Shown here in pieces: positions 11,067-23,089 of a DNA stretch of 64,000 nucleotides. Location of the stretch: assembly GCF_019084075.1 (NCBI RefSeq), contig NZ_JAHREN010000001.1, positions 3,693,501 through 3,757,500 on the forward strand, in the 5' to 3' direction. A model generated the notes under the pieces. It searched no databases. It saw nothing but the letters and a program-made list of their open reading frames with translations, and was not told where the DNA came from. The stretch's first letter is position 1; each line of letters opens with the position of its first letter. Made by a program: the position numbers and the translations under genes. This DNA is from Siccirubricoccus sp. G192 (GTDB lineage: Bacteria > Pseudomonadota > Alphaproteobacteria > Acetobacterales > Acetobacteraceae).

Positions 11067-12123
11067 CGCCCCTGACATGGCCTCCGCGGCTGCCGACAAG
11101 GCAGCGATCCGGGCGGAGGCGCTGCGCCTCGGCTTCGACACGGTGGGCTTCACCGAAGCGCATCTGCCGGAGGAGGTGCGCGCGCGGCTGGATGGATTCC
11201 TCGCCGCGGGCATGCAGGGCGGGATGGGCTGGATGGCGAATCGCGCCGCGCAGCGCGCGCATCCGCGGGCGCTCTGGCCCGAGGCGGTGAGCGTGATCTC
11301 CCTCGGCCTCTCCTATGCGCCGGAGGGGGACCCGCTAGCGGTGCTGGCGCGGCGCGACCGCGCAGGCATCAGCGTCTATGCTCAGAACCGCGACTACCAC
11401 GACCTGGTGAAGAAGCGGCTGAAGACCCTCGCGCGCTGGATGGTGGCGCGCTGGCAAGGCAGCGAGCTGAAGGTCTTCGTCGATACCGCGCCGGTGATGG
11501 AGAAGCCGCTGGCGCAGCGGGCCGGGCTCGGCTGGCAGGGCAAGCACACCAACCTGGTGTCCCGCAGCCATGGTTCCTGGCTGTTCCTCGGCGAGATCTT
11601 CTGTACCTTGCCGCTGCCGGCCGATGAGGCGGAGGCGGACCATTGCGGGAATTGCCGGCGCTGCCTGACGGCCTGCCCGACCGATGCCTTCCCGGCGCCC
11701 TACCGGCTGGATGCGCGGCGCTGCATCAGCTATCTCACCATCGAGCACAAGGGGCCAATCCCGGAGGAATTCCGCGCGGCGCTCGGCAACCGCATCTATG
11801 GCTGCGACGATTGCCTGGCCGTCTGCCCCTGGAACAAATTCGCCCGCGCGCATAGCGAGCCCGCCTTCGCGCCAAGGGCCGAGTTAAACGCGCCGAGACT
11901 GGCAGAACTGGCCGCGCTGGACGATGCCGGGTTCCGCGCCCTGTTCAGCGGCAGCCCGATCAAGCGCATCGGGCGGGACCGTTTCGTGCGGAACGTGCTG
12001 ATGGCAATTGGTAATTCGGGCGATGCCACGCTCCGGCCGGTGGCGCAGGGCCTGGCCGAGGATGCGGACCCGGTGGTGGCAGAGGCGGCGCGATGGGCGG
12101 CAGCCCGGCTGGAAGCGGCATGA
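11053..12123 (+). CDS. queG: Epoxyqueuosine reductase QueG
   Basis: Converts epoxyqueuosine in tRNA to queuosine, using a cobalamin and two 4Fe-4S clusters. The 356-residue protein has the N-terminal domain ([14 protein letters not shown] ... SVISLGLSY) and two ferredoxin-type cluster motifs, [16 protein letters not shown] and [14 protein letters not shown]. The C-terminus is a HEAT-like segment. GTG at 11053 overlaps queF by 14 bases; an ATG at 11077 is the alternative start and would leave a 10-base gap. The conserved domain begins after both. Confidence 0.95.
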   Translation: MAADSAPDMASAAADKAAIRAEALRLGFDTVGFTEAHLPEEVRARLDGFLAAGMQGGMGWMANRAAQRAHPRALWPEAVSVISLGLSYAPEGDPLAVLARRDRAGISVYAQNRDYHDLVKKRLKTLARWMVARWQGSELKVFVDTAPVMEKPLAQRAGLGWQGKHTNLVSRSHGSWLFLGEIFCTLPLPADEAEADHCGNCRRCLTACPTDAFPAPYRLDARRCISYLTIEHKGPIPEEFRAALGNRIYGCDDCLAVCPWNKFARAHSEPAFAPRAELNAPRLAELAALDDAGFRALFSGSPIKRIGRDRFVRNVLMAIGNSGDATLRPVAQGLAEDADPVVAEAARWAAARLEAA

Positions 12124-12836
12124 GCGAAGCCGCCCTCGTGCTGTTCAGCGGCGGCCAGGATTCCGCCACCTGCCTGGCCTGGGCGCTGGACCGCTTTGCC
12201 CGGGTCGAGACCATCGGCTTCGACTATGGCCAGCGGCATCGGGTGGAACTCGAATGCCGTGCCGGCTTTCGCGCCCGCATCCTGCATGACCACCCGGCTT
12301 GGACGCCCCGGCTCGGCGAGGACCATATCCTCGCGCTCGATGCGCTGCGCGCTGTTTCCGACAGCGCGCTGACGCGGGAGGTGGCGATCGAGATGGGTGC
12401 GAATGGCCTGCCCAATACCTTCGTTCCCGGCCGCAACCTGGTCTTCCTGACCTTCGCCGCGGCGCTGGCCTATCGCCGGGGGCTCCGGCACATCATCGGC
12501 GGCATGTGCGAGACGGATTATTCCGGCTATCCGGATTGCCGCGACGACACCCTGAAGGCCCTGCAGGTGGCGCTCAACCTCGGCATGGATCATCGCTTCG
12601 TGCTGCACACGCCGCTGATGTGGCTGGACAAAGCCGCCACTTGGCGCCTTGCGGAAAGCCTGGGCGGCACGGCACTGGTCTCGGCCATCATCGAGGATAC
12701 ACATAGCTGCTATCTGGGCGACCGCAGCCAGCGCCACCCTTGGGGATTCGGCTGCGGCACCTGCCCGGCCTGCGACCTCAGGCGCCGCGGCTGGGATGCC
12801 TGGCAGGCCGGCGCGGCCGAGGAGGGACACGCATGA
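12120..12836 (+). CDS. queC: 7-cyano-7-deazaguanine (preQ0) synthase
   Basis: Makes preQ0 from carboxydeazaguanine, ammonia and ATP. The 238-residue PP-loop protein has [11 protein letters not shown] at residues 8-18 and the zinc site formed by HSCYLGD and [10 protein letters not shown] near the C-terminus. The [18 protein letters not shown] and [15 protein letters not shown] blocks match QueC closely. Its ATG overlaps the queG stop and its stop overlaps the transporter gene. The earlier steps (folE, queD, queE) are not in this window, so carboxydeazaguanine must be made by genes elsewhere. Confidence 0.95.
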   Translation: MSEAALVLFSGGQDSATCLAWALDRFARVETIGFDYGQRHRVELECRAGFRARILHDHPAWTPRLGEDHILALDALRAVSDSALTREVAIEMGANGLPNTFVPGRNLVFLTFAAALAYRRGLRHIIGGMCETDYSGYPDCRDDTLKALQVALNLGMDHRFVLHTPLMWLDKAATWRLAESLGGTALVSAIIEDTHSCYLGDRSQRHPWGFGCGTCPACDLRRRGWDAWQAGAAEEGHA

Positions 12837-13393
12837 CGGATACGGCCACCCGCCGGCGGACCGAGGGCTTCCTGTTCCTTATAGGCTTCGGCCTCTGCAT
12901 TCCGATGGCCAATTGGCTGATCGGCAATGCCGGCACGGTCTGCGTGCCGGAGGGCCCCTGCCTCATCCCGGTGGCGCCGGGCCTCATGGCGCCCTCCGGC
13001 GTGCTGATGGTGGGTCTGGCGCTGGTGCTGCGGGACCTGGTGCAGCGGCGCCTCGGCCTCGGCTGGGCGGTGGGCGCGATCCTGGCGGGCGCGGTGCTGT
13101 CCTGGTGGCTGGCGCCGCCCGCGCTGGTGATTGCGTCCACCCTGGCATTCCTGCTCAGCGAGGTGGCGGATCTTGCCGTCTATACGCCCCTGCAACGTCG
13201 CGGACTGCTGGCGGCGGTGGCGGCGAGCAGCCTGGTCGGGCTGGTGGTGGACAGCCTGGTATTCCTCTGGCTCGCCTTCGGCAGCCTGGATTACCTGCCG
13301 GGCCAGGTGGCGGGCAAGCTCTGGATGGTGCTCGCGGCGCTGCCGCTGGTGCACTGGCTGCGCCGACGGGATGCCAGGCTGGGGCTGGCCTGA
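12833..13393 (+). CDS. VUT/YhhQ-family membrane protein, probable queuosine precursor transporter
   Basis: A 186-residue integral membrane protein with about five hydrophobic segments. It contains the VUT-type blocks [19 protein letters not shown] and [16 protein letters not shown], and a last segment followed by [15 protein letters not shown]. Family members such as E. coli YhhQ carry preQ0 and preQ1 across the inner membrane. This copy is shorter than YhhQ (about 220 residues) and divergent. Its place as last gene of a queuosine operon, overlapping queC by 4 bases, supports salvage or exchange of a 7-deazapurine; the direct substrate is inferred. Confidence 0.82.
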   Translation: MTDTATRRRTEGFLFLIGFGLCIPMANWLIGNAGTVCVPEGPCLIPVAPGLMAPSGVLMVGLALVLRDLVQRRLGLGWAVGAILAGAVLSWWLAPPALVIASTLAFLLSEVADLAVYTPLQRRGLLAAVAASSLVGLVVDSLVFLWLAFGSLDYLPGQVAGKLWMVLAALPLVHWLRRRDARLGLA

Positions 13394-13409
13394 GCGGCCG
13401 CCTTGCGGG

Positions 13410-15395
13410 TCAACCGGCCTTTGGTGCTTCCAGGGTCACGATCTCCGTCCCTTCCTCGACACTGTCACCCACGGCGCAGCCGAGATGCGTCACCACGCCA
13501 TCGGCGGGCGCGGTGATGCGGAGCTCCGTCTTCATCGCCTCCAGCACTGCCAGCACCTGGCCGCGGCTGACCGTCTCGCCCTGGCGGACCAGAAGCTGCA
13601 CGACGCGGCCGGGGATGGGCGCGGCGAGGCGCCCCTCCACCACGGCATCGCCACCTGGCGGCGCATAGGGATCGGCCAGGTGCAGCGTCCAGCCGGCGCC
13701 GTCCAGCGAGACCTGCACCGCATCGCCATCCCGCAACACCGGCACGCGGCGGGCCACGCCATCCAGCACCAGATGCAGCACGCCATCCTCCAGGCGATGG
13801 CCGGCGAGGCTGGCGCTGGCGCCCGCCACCTCCAGCCGCCAGCCGCCCGCGAGATGCGCAAGCCGCAGGCGATGCGCCTCCGTCCCATCGCGCAGTGCCA
13901 GCACCCGCGTGCCGCCGCCTTGCAGGCGCCAGCCATCGCGGCGGTCCCAGGGGGAATAAGGATCGCCTGGCGCCGGTGCGGCGAGCGGGGCCAGCAGCAC
14001 CTCCAGCGCCGTGGCGGCAAGCGCGGGCAGCGGCGCGGGGCGCGGTTCCGGCCGGAGATCGGCCACGAAGCGCGCGGCGAAGCCGGTATCAAGCTCCGCC
14101 GCCGCCATGGCCGGATGAGCGACCAACCGTTGCAGGAAGCCGAGATTGCTGGTGATGCCGGCGATACGGCACTTCGCCAGCGCCGCGCCAAGCCGCGCCA
14201 GCGCCGCCGGCCGGTCCGGGCCCCAGGCCACCAGCTTGGCGATCATCGGGTCATAGAAAGGCGTGATCGCATCGCCCTGCCGTACGCCGCTTTCGATGCG
14301 GAGATCGGGCGCGGCCTCCGGCAGGTGGAAGTGGCGCAGCGGGCCGGTGGAGGGCCGGAACTCCTTCGCCGGATCTTCCGCGTAAAGCCGCACCTCCACC
14401 GAATGGCCCCGCGGCGGTGGCGCTTCGGGAAGCGGCAGGGGTTCGCCGGCAGCGACGCGCAACTGCCACTCCACCAGGTCGAGGTCGGTAACCATCTCCG
14501 TCACCGGATGCTCGACCTGCAACCGCGTGTTCATTTCCATGAAGAAGGCATCCTTGCCCTCCACAATGAACTCCACCGTGCCGGCGCTGACATAGCCGAC
14601 CGCCCGCGCGGCCGCGATGGCGGCCTCATGCAGCCGGGCGCGCAGTGCAGGTGGCAGGTCGGGCGCCGGCGCTTCCTCCAGCACCTTCTGGTGGCGGCGC
14701 TGCACGGAACAGTCGCGCGTGTGCAGATGGATGGTGCGGCCATGCCTATCGGCGAAGACCTGCACCTCCACATGGCGGGGGCGTTGCAGGTAGCGCTCCA
14801 GCAGTACGCGGTCATCGCCGAAGGCCGCTTTGGCCTCGCGGCGGGCGCCGGCGAGTTGCGCCGCGAAATCCTCGGCGCGCAGCACCGGCCGCATGCCCTT
14901 GCCCCCGCCGCCGGCACTGGCCTTGATGAGCACGGGGAAGCCGATGCGTGCGGCCTGTTCGGCGAGATGCGCCTCGCTTTGTTCCTCGCCGTGATAGCCA
15001 GGGACGACCGGCACCCCGGCTCGCTCCATGATCGCCTTGCTCTCCGCCTTGTTGCCCATGGCGCGAATGGCAGCAGGTGGCGGGCCGATGAAGGCAATGC
15101 CGGCATCGAGGCAGGCTTCCGCGAAATCGGCATTCTCGGAAAGGAAACCATAACCGGGATGAATCGCCTCTGCCCCGGAGGCACGCGCCGCCTCCAGGAT
15201 GCGGTCCATGCGGAGGTAGCTGTCGGCAGCGCGGGCCGGGCCGATGGGATAGGCCGCATCGGCCATCTGCACATGCAAGGAATTCGCATCCGCCTCCGAG
15301 AAGACGGCGATGCTGCGGAGGCCGAGCCGGCGGGCGGTGCGGATAATGCGGCAGGCGATCTCGCCGCGATTGGCGACAAGGATGGTGCGGAACAT
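13410..15395 (-). CDS. mccA: Biotin-dependent acyl-CoA carboxylase alpha subunit, probable 3-methylcrotonyl-CoA carboxylase
   Basis: A 661-residue biotin carboxylase and carrier protein. The ATP-grasp domain starts at FRTILVANRGEIACRII, with the glycine-rich ATP loop KASAGGGGKGMR, EMNTRLQVEHPVTE and the catalytic RLYAEDP region. The C-terminal biotinyl domain carries the lysine in LEAMKTELRI (about residue 622). Alone, the sequence could be a propionyl- or methylcrotonyl-CoA carboxylase. The mccB partner 5 bp upstream and the isovaleryl-CoA dehydrogenase in the operon point to methylcrotonyl-CoA in leucine breakdown. It is the last gene of a ~13-kb minus-strand operon and ends 16 bp from the convergent queuosine operon. 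Confidence 0.88.
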   Translation of the reverse strand: MFRTILVANRGEIACRIIRTARRLGLRSIAVFSEADANSLHVQMADAAYPIGPARAADSYLRMDRILEAARASGAEAIHPGYGFLSENADFAEACLDAGIAFIGPPPAAIRAMGNKAESKAIMERAGVPVVPGYHGEEQSEAHLAEQAARIGFPVLIKASAGGGGKGMRPVLRAEDFAAQLAGARREAKAAFGDDRVLLERYLQRPRHVEVQVFADRHGRTIHLHTRDCSVQRRHQKVLEEAPAPDLPPALRARLHEAAIAAARAVGYVSAGTVEFIVEGKDAFFMEMNTRLQVEHPVTEMVTDLDLVEWQLRVAAGEPLPLPEAPPPRGHSVEVRLYAEDPAKEFRPSTGPLRHFHLPEAAPDLRIESGVRQGDAITPFYDPMIAKLVAWGPDRPAALARLGAALAKCRIAGITSNLGFLQRLVAHPAMAAAELDTGFAARFVADLRPEPRPAPLPALAATALEVLLAPLAAPAPGDPYSPWDRRDGWRLQGGGTRVLALRDGTEAHRLRLAHLAGGWRLEVAGASASLAGHRLEDGVLHLVLDGVARRVPVLRDGDAVQVSLDGAGWTLHLADPYAPPGGDAVVEGRLAAPIPGRVVQLLVRQGETVSRGQVLAVLEAMKTELRITAPADGVVTHLGCAVGDSVEEGTEIVTLEAPKAG

Positions 15396-15400
15396 CCGGC

Positions 15401-17005
<1,605 letters not shown>

Positions 17006-17009
<4 letters not shown>

Positions 17010-18181
17010 GCTGTTTCCCTGAACAATTCGCGCCCTATCAGCATGCGCCGGATCTCGCTGGTGCCGGCGCCGATCTCATAGAGCTTGGCATCGCGCAGCA
17101 GCCGGCCCGTCGGCGTCTCGTTGATATAGCCCATGCCGCCCAGGATCTGGATGGCATCGAGCGCGATCTTCGTCGCCGCCTCGGCCGCGTAGAGGATGGC
17201 GCCGGCCGCGTCCTTGCGCGTGGTCTGGCCGCGGTCGCAGGCCCGCGCTACTGCGTAAACATAGGCGCGGCAGGCATTGAGCGCGGTGTACATGTCGGCC
17301 ACCTTGCCCTGGATGAGCTGGAACTCGCCGATCGGCTGGCCGAATTGCCGCCGCTCATGGATATAGGGCATCACGATATCCAGCGCCGCCTGCATGATGC
17401 CGAGCGGGCCGGCCGCCAGCACCGCGCGTTCGTAGTCGAGGCCCGACATCAGCACGCGGACGCCCTCGTTCACCTGGCCCAGCACATTCTCGGCCGGCAC
17501 CTCGCAATCCTCGAAGACCAATTCGGAGGTAGGGCTGCCGCGCATGCCGAGCTTGTCAAGTTTCTGCGCGGGCCGGAATCCCTTGAAGCCACCCTCCACG
17601 ATGAAGGCGGTGATGCCGCGCGGCCCGGCATCGGGCTCGGTCTTGGCATAGACCACCAGCGTCTCCGCATAATGCGCATTGGTGATCCAGAGCTTGGTTC
17701 CGTTCAGCACATAGCGGTCGCCGCGCCGGTCGGCGCGCAGCCGCATGGAGACGACGTCGGACCCCGCCCCTGCCTCGCTCATCGCCAGCGCGCCGAGATG
17801 CTCGCCGCTGACCAGCTTCGGCAGGTAGCGGCGTTTCTGCTCCTCCGTCCCATTGCGGCGGATCTGGTTGACGCAGAGATTGGAATGCGCGCCATAGGAC
17901 AGGCCCACCGAGGCGCTGGCGCGGCTGATTTCCTCCATCGCCACGCAATGCGCCAGGTAGCCCATGCCAGCGCCGCCCCATTCCTCCCCGACCGTGATGC
18001 CATGCAGCCCGAGGGCGCCCATCTCCGGCCAGAGGTGGCGCGGGAACTCATCCGTGCGATCGATCTCGGCAGCGATGGGCGCCACGCGCGCGGCGGCGAA
18101 GTCCCGGACGCTGTCGCGCAGCATGTCGATCTCCTCGCCGAGGCCGAAATCGAGGCCGGGGGTCTCCGTGTTCGAGGCCAT
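17006..18181 (-). CDS. ivd: Acyl-CoA dehydrogenase, isovaleryl-CoA dehydrogenase type
   Basis: An FAD enzyme that oxidises isovaleryl-CoA to 3-methylcrotonyl-CoA, feeding the carboxylase encoded downstream. The 391-residue protein has the FAD-binding [14 protein letters not shown] and LWITNAHYA segments. It also has the IVD-type base in [15 protein letters not shown]; in the human enzyme the catalytic Glu lies in this loop. The usual C-terminal Glu of other acyl-CoA dehydrogenases is replaced in the [19 protein letters not shown] end, as in IVD. It starts directly after the ligase stop (TAGATG) and overlaps mccB by 4 bases. Confidence 0.92.
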
Positions 18182-19850
18182 CTATACCCTCCCCGCTCCG
18201 GGGTCCGCCGGCGGAACATCCGCCTCCCCGCCGGGCTTGCCAAGCCTTTGCCGGATGTCACGCCGAATCACCTTGCCGGTAGCCGTGAGCGGCAGCGTAT
18301 CGGCGAAATGCACCTCTCGCGGATAGGCATGGGCCGCGAGCCGGGTCCGCACGAAATCCTGGATCTCCTGCGCCAATGCCGGGCCAGGCACCACGCCCGC
18401 GGCCGCCACGATGACGGCAGCGACCCGCTCCGCCCGCAGCGCATCCGGCAGCCCGACCACGGCAGCCATGGCGACGGCCGGATGGCGCAACAGGCAATCC
18501 TCGATCTCGCCCGGTCCGATGCGGTAGCCGGCGGAGTTGATGACATCGTCATCGCGGCCGATGAAGCGGAAATATCCTTCCTCGTCCTGCGCGCCCTGGT
18601 CGCCGGTCAGCAGCCAGTCACCGATGAATTTGGCCGCCGTTGCCTCCGGGTTGTTCCAATAGCCGAGGAACATCACTGGGTCCGGCCGGCGGATCGCAAT
18701 GGTGCCGGGGCCGCCGGGCGGCAGCGGATTGCCGGTCGCATCCACCACGGCAACCGCATGTCCGGGAACCGCGCGCCCCATGCAGCCGGGCTTCACCGGC
18801 ATGATGGAGGCGCAATTGGCGACGACCAGGTTGCATTCGGTCTGGCCATAGAACTCATTGATGGCGCAGCCGAAGGCGGCGCGGCCCCATTCCAGCAACT
18901 CCTCGCCCAGCGTCTCGCCGCCGCTGCCGATGGAGCGCAGCCGCTGCCCGAAACGCGCCGGGTCCGGCACCGCGCGCAGCATCTTCAGCGCGGTCGGCGG
19001 CAGGAAGGCGTTGCGCACGCCATGCTCCGCCATCAGGCGAAAGGCGACTTCCGGATCGAATTTGGTCATGCGATGCGCCAGCACCGGCACGCCATGATGC
19101 AGGCTGGGCAGCAGCACATCCAGCAGCCCGCCAATCCAGGCCCAGTCCGCCGGGGTCCAGAACAGGTCTCCCGGCTTGGGAAACAGGTCCTGCGGCATCT
19201 CCACGCCCGGCAGATGGCCGAGCAGCACCCGATGCGCGTGCAGCGCGCCCTTGGGGCTGCCCGTGGTGCCGGAGGTGTAGATGATCAGGGCCGGATCATC
19301 CGCCGCCGTATCCTCCGGCGTGAAGGCATCGCTGGCACGTGCCATCTCGGCCGCAAGGTCCAGCGCCCCCCTGCCCCGGACCATCCACCGTGCAGACCAG
19401 GCGCAGCGCTGGCAATCCGGCGCGGATGGCATCGAGCTTCGACAGCCCCACCGCATCCGTCACCAGTGCCGCCGCGCCGCTATCCCGCAGGCGGAATTCC
19501 AGGGCCTGCTCGCCGAACAACTGGAACAGCGGCACCGCGATGGCGCCGAGCTTATAGGCGGCGAAATGCGCCACCGCTGCCTCCGGCACCTGCGGCAGCA
19601 GCACGGCGATCCGGTCGCCCCGCACGATGCCATGCGCCCGCAGCGTATTGGCCAGGCGATTGGACCTCGCGCGCAACTCATCAAAGCTGATCCGCTCCAG
19701 CCCACCATGCGCGCGCAGATGCAGCAGCGCCAACCTGCCGCTGCCATCGGCCCAGCGGTCGCAGGCATCGGCCGCGATGTTGTAGCGCGGCGGGATGCGC
19801 CAGCGGAATGCACGCTCGATAGCCTCGTAGTTGTCACCCTGTGGCAGCAT
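18182..19850 (-). CDS. Acyl-CoA ligase (AMP-forming), frameshifted in this sequence
   Basis: Activates a carboxylic acid to its CoA thioester via an acyl-adenylate. The N-terminal part (19850 to ~19366) and the rest (to 18182) are in two frames joined near the C-runs at 19366-19378. Removing one base gives a continuous 555-residue protein. Motifs include IIYTSGTTGSPKGAL (P-loop), FYGQTECN, WLLTGDQGAQDEEGYFRFIGRDDDVI and the catalytic lysine in LTATGKVIRR. Its place just before the isovaleryl-CoA dehydrogenase suggests a short branched acid such as isovalerate as substrate; this is inference. Confidence 0.85.
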
Positions 19851-19853
19851 GGC

Positions 19854-20702
19854 TTACAACCAACGCTTCCGGCGCTTGTAGGATTTCAGGTTGCGGAAGC
19901 TCTTGCGGTCGGCGCCATGGCCGCCGAGGTAGAACTCCTTCACATCCTCATTCGTGGACAGCGCCTCCGCCGTGCCGTCCAGGACCACCTTTCCCTGCTC
20001 CATGACATAGGCATAGGAGGCAACAGAGAGCGCCATGCGGGCATTCTGCTCGACCAGCAGGATGGTGATGCCAAGCTGCTCGTTCAGCCGGCGGATGATG
20101 CCGAAAACCTCGCGCACCAGCAGCGGCGAGAGACCCATGGAGGGTTCGTCCATCAGGATCAGCTTCGGCCGCGCCATCAACGCCCGGCCGATCGCCAGCA
20201 TCTGCTGCTCGCCACCCGAGAGATAGCCGGCAAGCCCGGTGCGTTCCTTGAGGCGTGGGAAGAACGAATAGACCATCTCGATATCGCGCTTCACCTCAGC
20301 ATCGCGCCGCGTGAAGGCCCCGAGGCGGAGGTTTTCCAGCGAGGTCATGTCGGCGATGATGCGCCGCCCCTCCATCACCTGGAAGATGCCGCGGCGGACG
20401 ATGAGATGCGGGTCGATGCCGTCGATCCGCTCACCTGCGAAGCGGATGTCGCCGCGGGTGACTTCCCCCTCCTCGGTCTTCAGCAGGCCGGAGATCGCCT
20501 TCAGCGTGGTGGATTTGCCCGCCCCATTGGCGCCGAGCAGTGCCACGATCCTGCCCTGCGGCACCTCCAGCGAGAGGCCGCGCAGGACCAGGATGACGTC
20601 GTTGTAGACTACCTCGATATTGTTGACCTGCAGCAATGCCGGCTGCGTCGCCGGGGTTGCCCCCGGCGACGTGCTCGCCATCACCTCCGGCGCGGCGCTC
20701 AT
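19854..20702 (-). CDS. livF: Branched-chain amino acid-type ABC transporter ATPase LivF
   Basis: One of two ATP-binding subunits of a Liv/HAAT-family importer. The 282-residue protein has Walker A GANGAGKST and the LivF-like signature LSGGEQQML. Walker B is PKLILMDEPSMGLSPLL, followed by the H-loop-equivalent ILLVEQNARMAL. ATG at 20702 lies 4 bases after the binding-protein stop. The N-terminal 25 residues before the ABC domain are low-complexity. The ligase gene follows after 3 bases. Confidence 0.9.
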   Translation of the reverse strand: MSAAPEVMASTSPGATPATQPALLQVNNIEVVYNDVILVLRGLSLEVPQGRIVALLGANGAGKSTTLKAISGLLKTEEGEVTRGDIRFAGERIDGIDPHLIVRRGIFQVMEGRRIIADMTSLENLRLGAFTRRDAEVKRDIEMVYSFFPRLKERTGLAGYLSGGEQQMLAIGRALMARPKLILMDEPSMGLSPLLVREVFGIIRRLNEQLGITILLVEQNARMALSVASYAYVMEQGKVVLDGTAEALSTNEDVKEFYLGGHGADRKSFRNLKSYKRRKRWL

Positions 20703-20706
20703 GCGC

Positions 20707-21996
20707 CTACCAGCCCAGCAGTTCGCGCTTGCGCTCAAGCTCGATGGTCGTCACCGGCTCCAGCCGCATGGTGCCGGCCTGCATCAGCTCGCCGATGCTG
20801 CCCTGGCTGGTATCGCCATTCACCCGAGCGCGATAGAGCATTATGCGCATGGTGCCGCGATGGTCCTCGGCGGTGAAAGTGGATGGCGCGCAGACCCCGT
20901 CGAAGCCCCGCGGCACCCAGTCCTTGCGGGCATAGAAGCCATCCCGGATCCGCACGCCGGTCACCTCGCCGCCATTCGCAGCCGCCGTCTCCATGGCCTC
21001 CACCATCAGCATGGCGGCGCAGGCGCCGGCCAGGTAGTGCACCGGCCGATAGGTGGTGCCGGACTGGTCGGAGACGCGGCTGATCTGCTGCATCGTCTCC
21101 ATCCCCGGCGCCTGCTGGCCCCAGACGGTCGAGGTGCGGACCGGGAAGACCACGCCATTCGCCGCGGCTCCGGCGGCCTTCATGGCATTCTCGTCCATGC
21201 CCCAGACATTGCCGAGGAACTGCACGTTCACCCCCGCCGTCTGGCAGGCCCGCAGCACCGAGATATTCGACCCCGCGGTATTGCCGAGATAGGCGTAATT
21301 GGCCCCCTGGTTGCGCAGGGTCAGGCATTGCGCGGTGTAGTCGCCCGGCGTCAGCGCGAAGACGATAGCCGGCAGCACCTCGAAGCCGAGTTCGCGCGCC
21401 AGGGTCTCGCCCGCCTCCTTCGGCGAATTCGGATAGGGGTGGTTGGCGCCCATATGGACGTATTTCGGCCGGCCCTGCTGGCCTCGCGCCTTCCAGTCAT
21501 CCGCCGCCCAGCGCAGCATGCCGCGCAGCGCGTCTGAATAGGAGGGGCCGTAGAAGAAGTTGAAGGGCGTCGCCTCGACGCCCTGGCGCCCGCTGCGGCC
21601 CGCGGCATCCGTCAGCGCCGCCGAGTAGGAGCCGGAAATATAGGGGATACGGTCGCGGGTGACGAAACGGACCAGCGCCTCGGTATCCGCGGTGCCCCAG
21701 CCCTGGATAGCCACCACCCGGTCGCGGCTCCAGGCCTGGTACTGGCTGACGGCGCGCGGCGCCTGGTAGCCATAGTCGAAGCCCAGCACATTCAGCAGCC
21801 GGCCGTTGATGCCGTTGCGGGCGCTGTTCACCCAGGCCAGCGTATCCGCCACGCCCTGGCCATAGGGCAGGCCGACATCCGAGGTGGCGCCGGAATTATC
21901 CATCAGGTGCCCGACCGGGATGCGCTGCTGCGCCGCCGCCGGCAGGGCCAGGGCCAGCGCCGCTGCCAGTCCAAGGATTGTCCGCCGCATCTTCAT
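20707..21996 (-). CDS. Liv/HAAT-type ABC transporter substrate-binding protein
   Basis: A 429-residue periplasmic binding protein (Peripla_BP_6 fold) that delivers substrate to LivHM. A signal peptide is clear: basic MKMRR, a hydrophobic core, and a cleavage region at about residues 21-24 (PAAAQQ). The mature part begins with IPVGHLMDNSGATSDVGLPYGQG. At ~405 mature residues it is longer than LivK/LivJ and belongs to the divergent binding proteins often found beside acyl-CoA ligases. The ligand is therefore more likely a carboxylic acid than leucine itself, but this is not proven. Confidence 0.86.
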   Translation of the reverse strand: MKMRRTILGLAAALALALPAAAQQRIPVGHLMDNSGATSDVGLPYGQGVADTLAWVNSARNGINGRLLNVLGFDYGYQAPRAVSQYQAWSRDRVVAIQGWGTADTEALVRFVTRDRIPYISGSYSAALTDAAGRSGRQGVEATPFNFFYGPSYSDALRGMLRWAADDWKARGQQGRPKYVHMGANHPYPNSPKEAGETLARELGFEVLPAIVFALTPGDYTAQCLTLRNQGANYAYLGNTAGSNISVLRACQTAGVNVQFLGNVWGMDENAMKAAGAAANGVVFPVRTSTVWGQQAPGMETMQQISRVSDQSGTTYRPVHYLAGACAAMLMVEAMETAAANGGEVTGVRIRDGFYARKDWVPRGFDGVCAPSTFTAEDHRGTMRIMLYRARVNGDTSQGSIGELMQAGTMRLEPVTTIELERKRELLGW

Positions 21997-22017
21997 TCTT
22001 GCCTCCCGTCGATTCGT

Positions 22018-23085
22018 TCAATGCGAATAGGGGTAGAGTTTCCAATAGGCGCGGATCAGGCGCCAGCGCCGCGCCAGCCCGTCCGGCTCGAAGACGAGGA
22101 ACAGGATGATGGCGGCACCAATCACCATCTCGCGCAGGAAGCTGATGGAGGCGCCGAGCCGCAGCGCCCGGTCGATGGCGCCGCCCGCGAGCGCATCGGC
22201 CGCCATCTGCACCGCCTCCGGCAGCAGCACCATGAAGGCCGCCCCCATCAGGCTGCCCATGACGCTGCCGAGGCCGCCGATGATGACCATGCCGAGGAAC
22301 TGGATGGAGAAGAGAATATTGAAGGCCTCGACGCTCACGAACAGCAGGTAATGGGCATAGAGCGCGCCGCCGATGCCGGCATAGAAGCTGGCGATGCCGA
22401 AGCTCAGCGTGCGGTAATAGGCTAGGTTGATGCCCATCATCTCGGCGCTGAGGTAATGGTCGCGCACCGCCACCAGCGCGCGCCCGTCCCGGGTTCGCAT
22501 GAGGTTCGCGGCACCGACGAACATCACCACGACATAAGCGAGGACCACGTAGAAATAGCTTTCCTCGCGGTCCGCCACCCAGCCGAACAACTCGAAGGGT
22601 TCGGTGATGCGGCCGGCGACGCCGCCGGTGAACCACCTGGCCCTGGCGAAGAAATCCTCCAGGATGAATTGCGCGGCAAGGGTCGCAATGGCGAGATACA
22701 GCCCCTTCAGCCGCGCCGCCGGCAGGCCGAAGACCATGCCGACCGCGGTGGTCATCAGCCCCGCCAGCGGGATGCAGAGCGCCACCGGGATATGCGCGGA
22801 TTCATGCAGCCAGGCGCTGGCGAAGGCACCGAAGCCGAAGAAGGCCGCATGGCCGATGCTGATCTGCCCGGTGAAGCCGACCAGGATATTGAGCCCAAGC
22901 GCGGCGATGGCCGAGAAGCCGATGGTGATCAGCAGCCCCAGCTCGTAGCGCCCAAGCACCAGCGGCGCCAGGCAGAGCAGGGCAAGCCCGAGCCAGACCG
23001 CGTAGCGGCTGCCCCGCGTCGGGAAGATGGTCATGTCCTCCCGATAGGTGCTGCGGTAGTCGCCGGCCGGGGTCATGGCGGTCAT
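22018..23085 (-). CDS. livM: Liv-type ABC transporter permease LivM
   Basis: A 355-residue membrane permease of the BPD_transp_2 family with about ten hydrophobic segments. Family blocks seen are LGLNILVGFTGQISIGHAAFFGFGAFASAWL, VFGLPAARLKGLYLAIATLA and the cytoplasmic loop RDGRALVAVRDHYLSAEMMGINL. The final third holds IGGLGSVMGSLMGA. ATG at 23085 lies 4 bases after the livH stop; an upstream in-frame start at 23127 would overlap livH. The C-terminal tail is hydrophilic and basic. Confidence 0.9.
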   Translation of the reverse strand: MTAMTPAGDYRSTYREDMTIFPTRGSRYAVWLGLALLCLAPLVLGRYELGLLITIGFSAIAALGLNILVGFTGQISIGHAAFFGFGAFASAWLHESAHIPVALCIPLAGLMTTAVGMVFGLPAARLKGLYLAIATLAAQFILEDFFARARWFTGGVAGRITEPFELFGWVADREESYFYVVLAYVVVMFVGAANLMRTRDGRALVAVRDHYLSAEMMGINLAYYRTLSFGIASFYAGIGGALYAHYLLFVSVEAFNILFSIQFLGMVIIGGLGSVMGSLMGAAFMVLLPEAVQMAADALAGGAIDRALRLGASISFLREMVIGAAIILFLVFEPDGLARRWRLIRAYWKLYPYSH

Positions 23086-23089
23086 CGGT

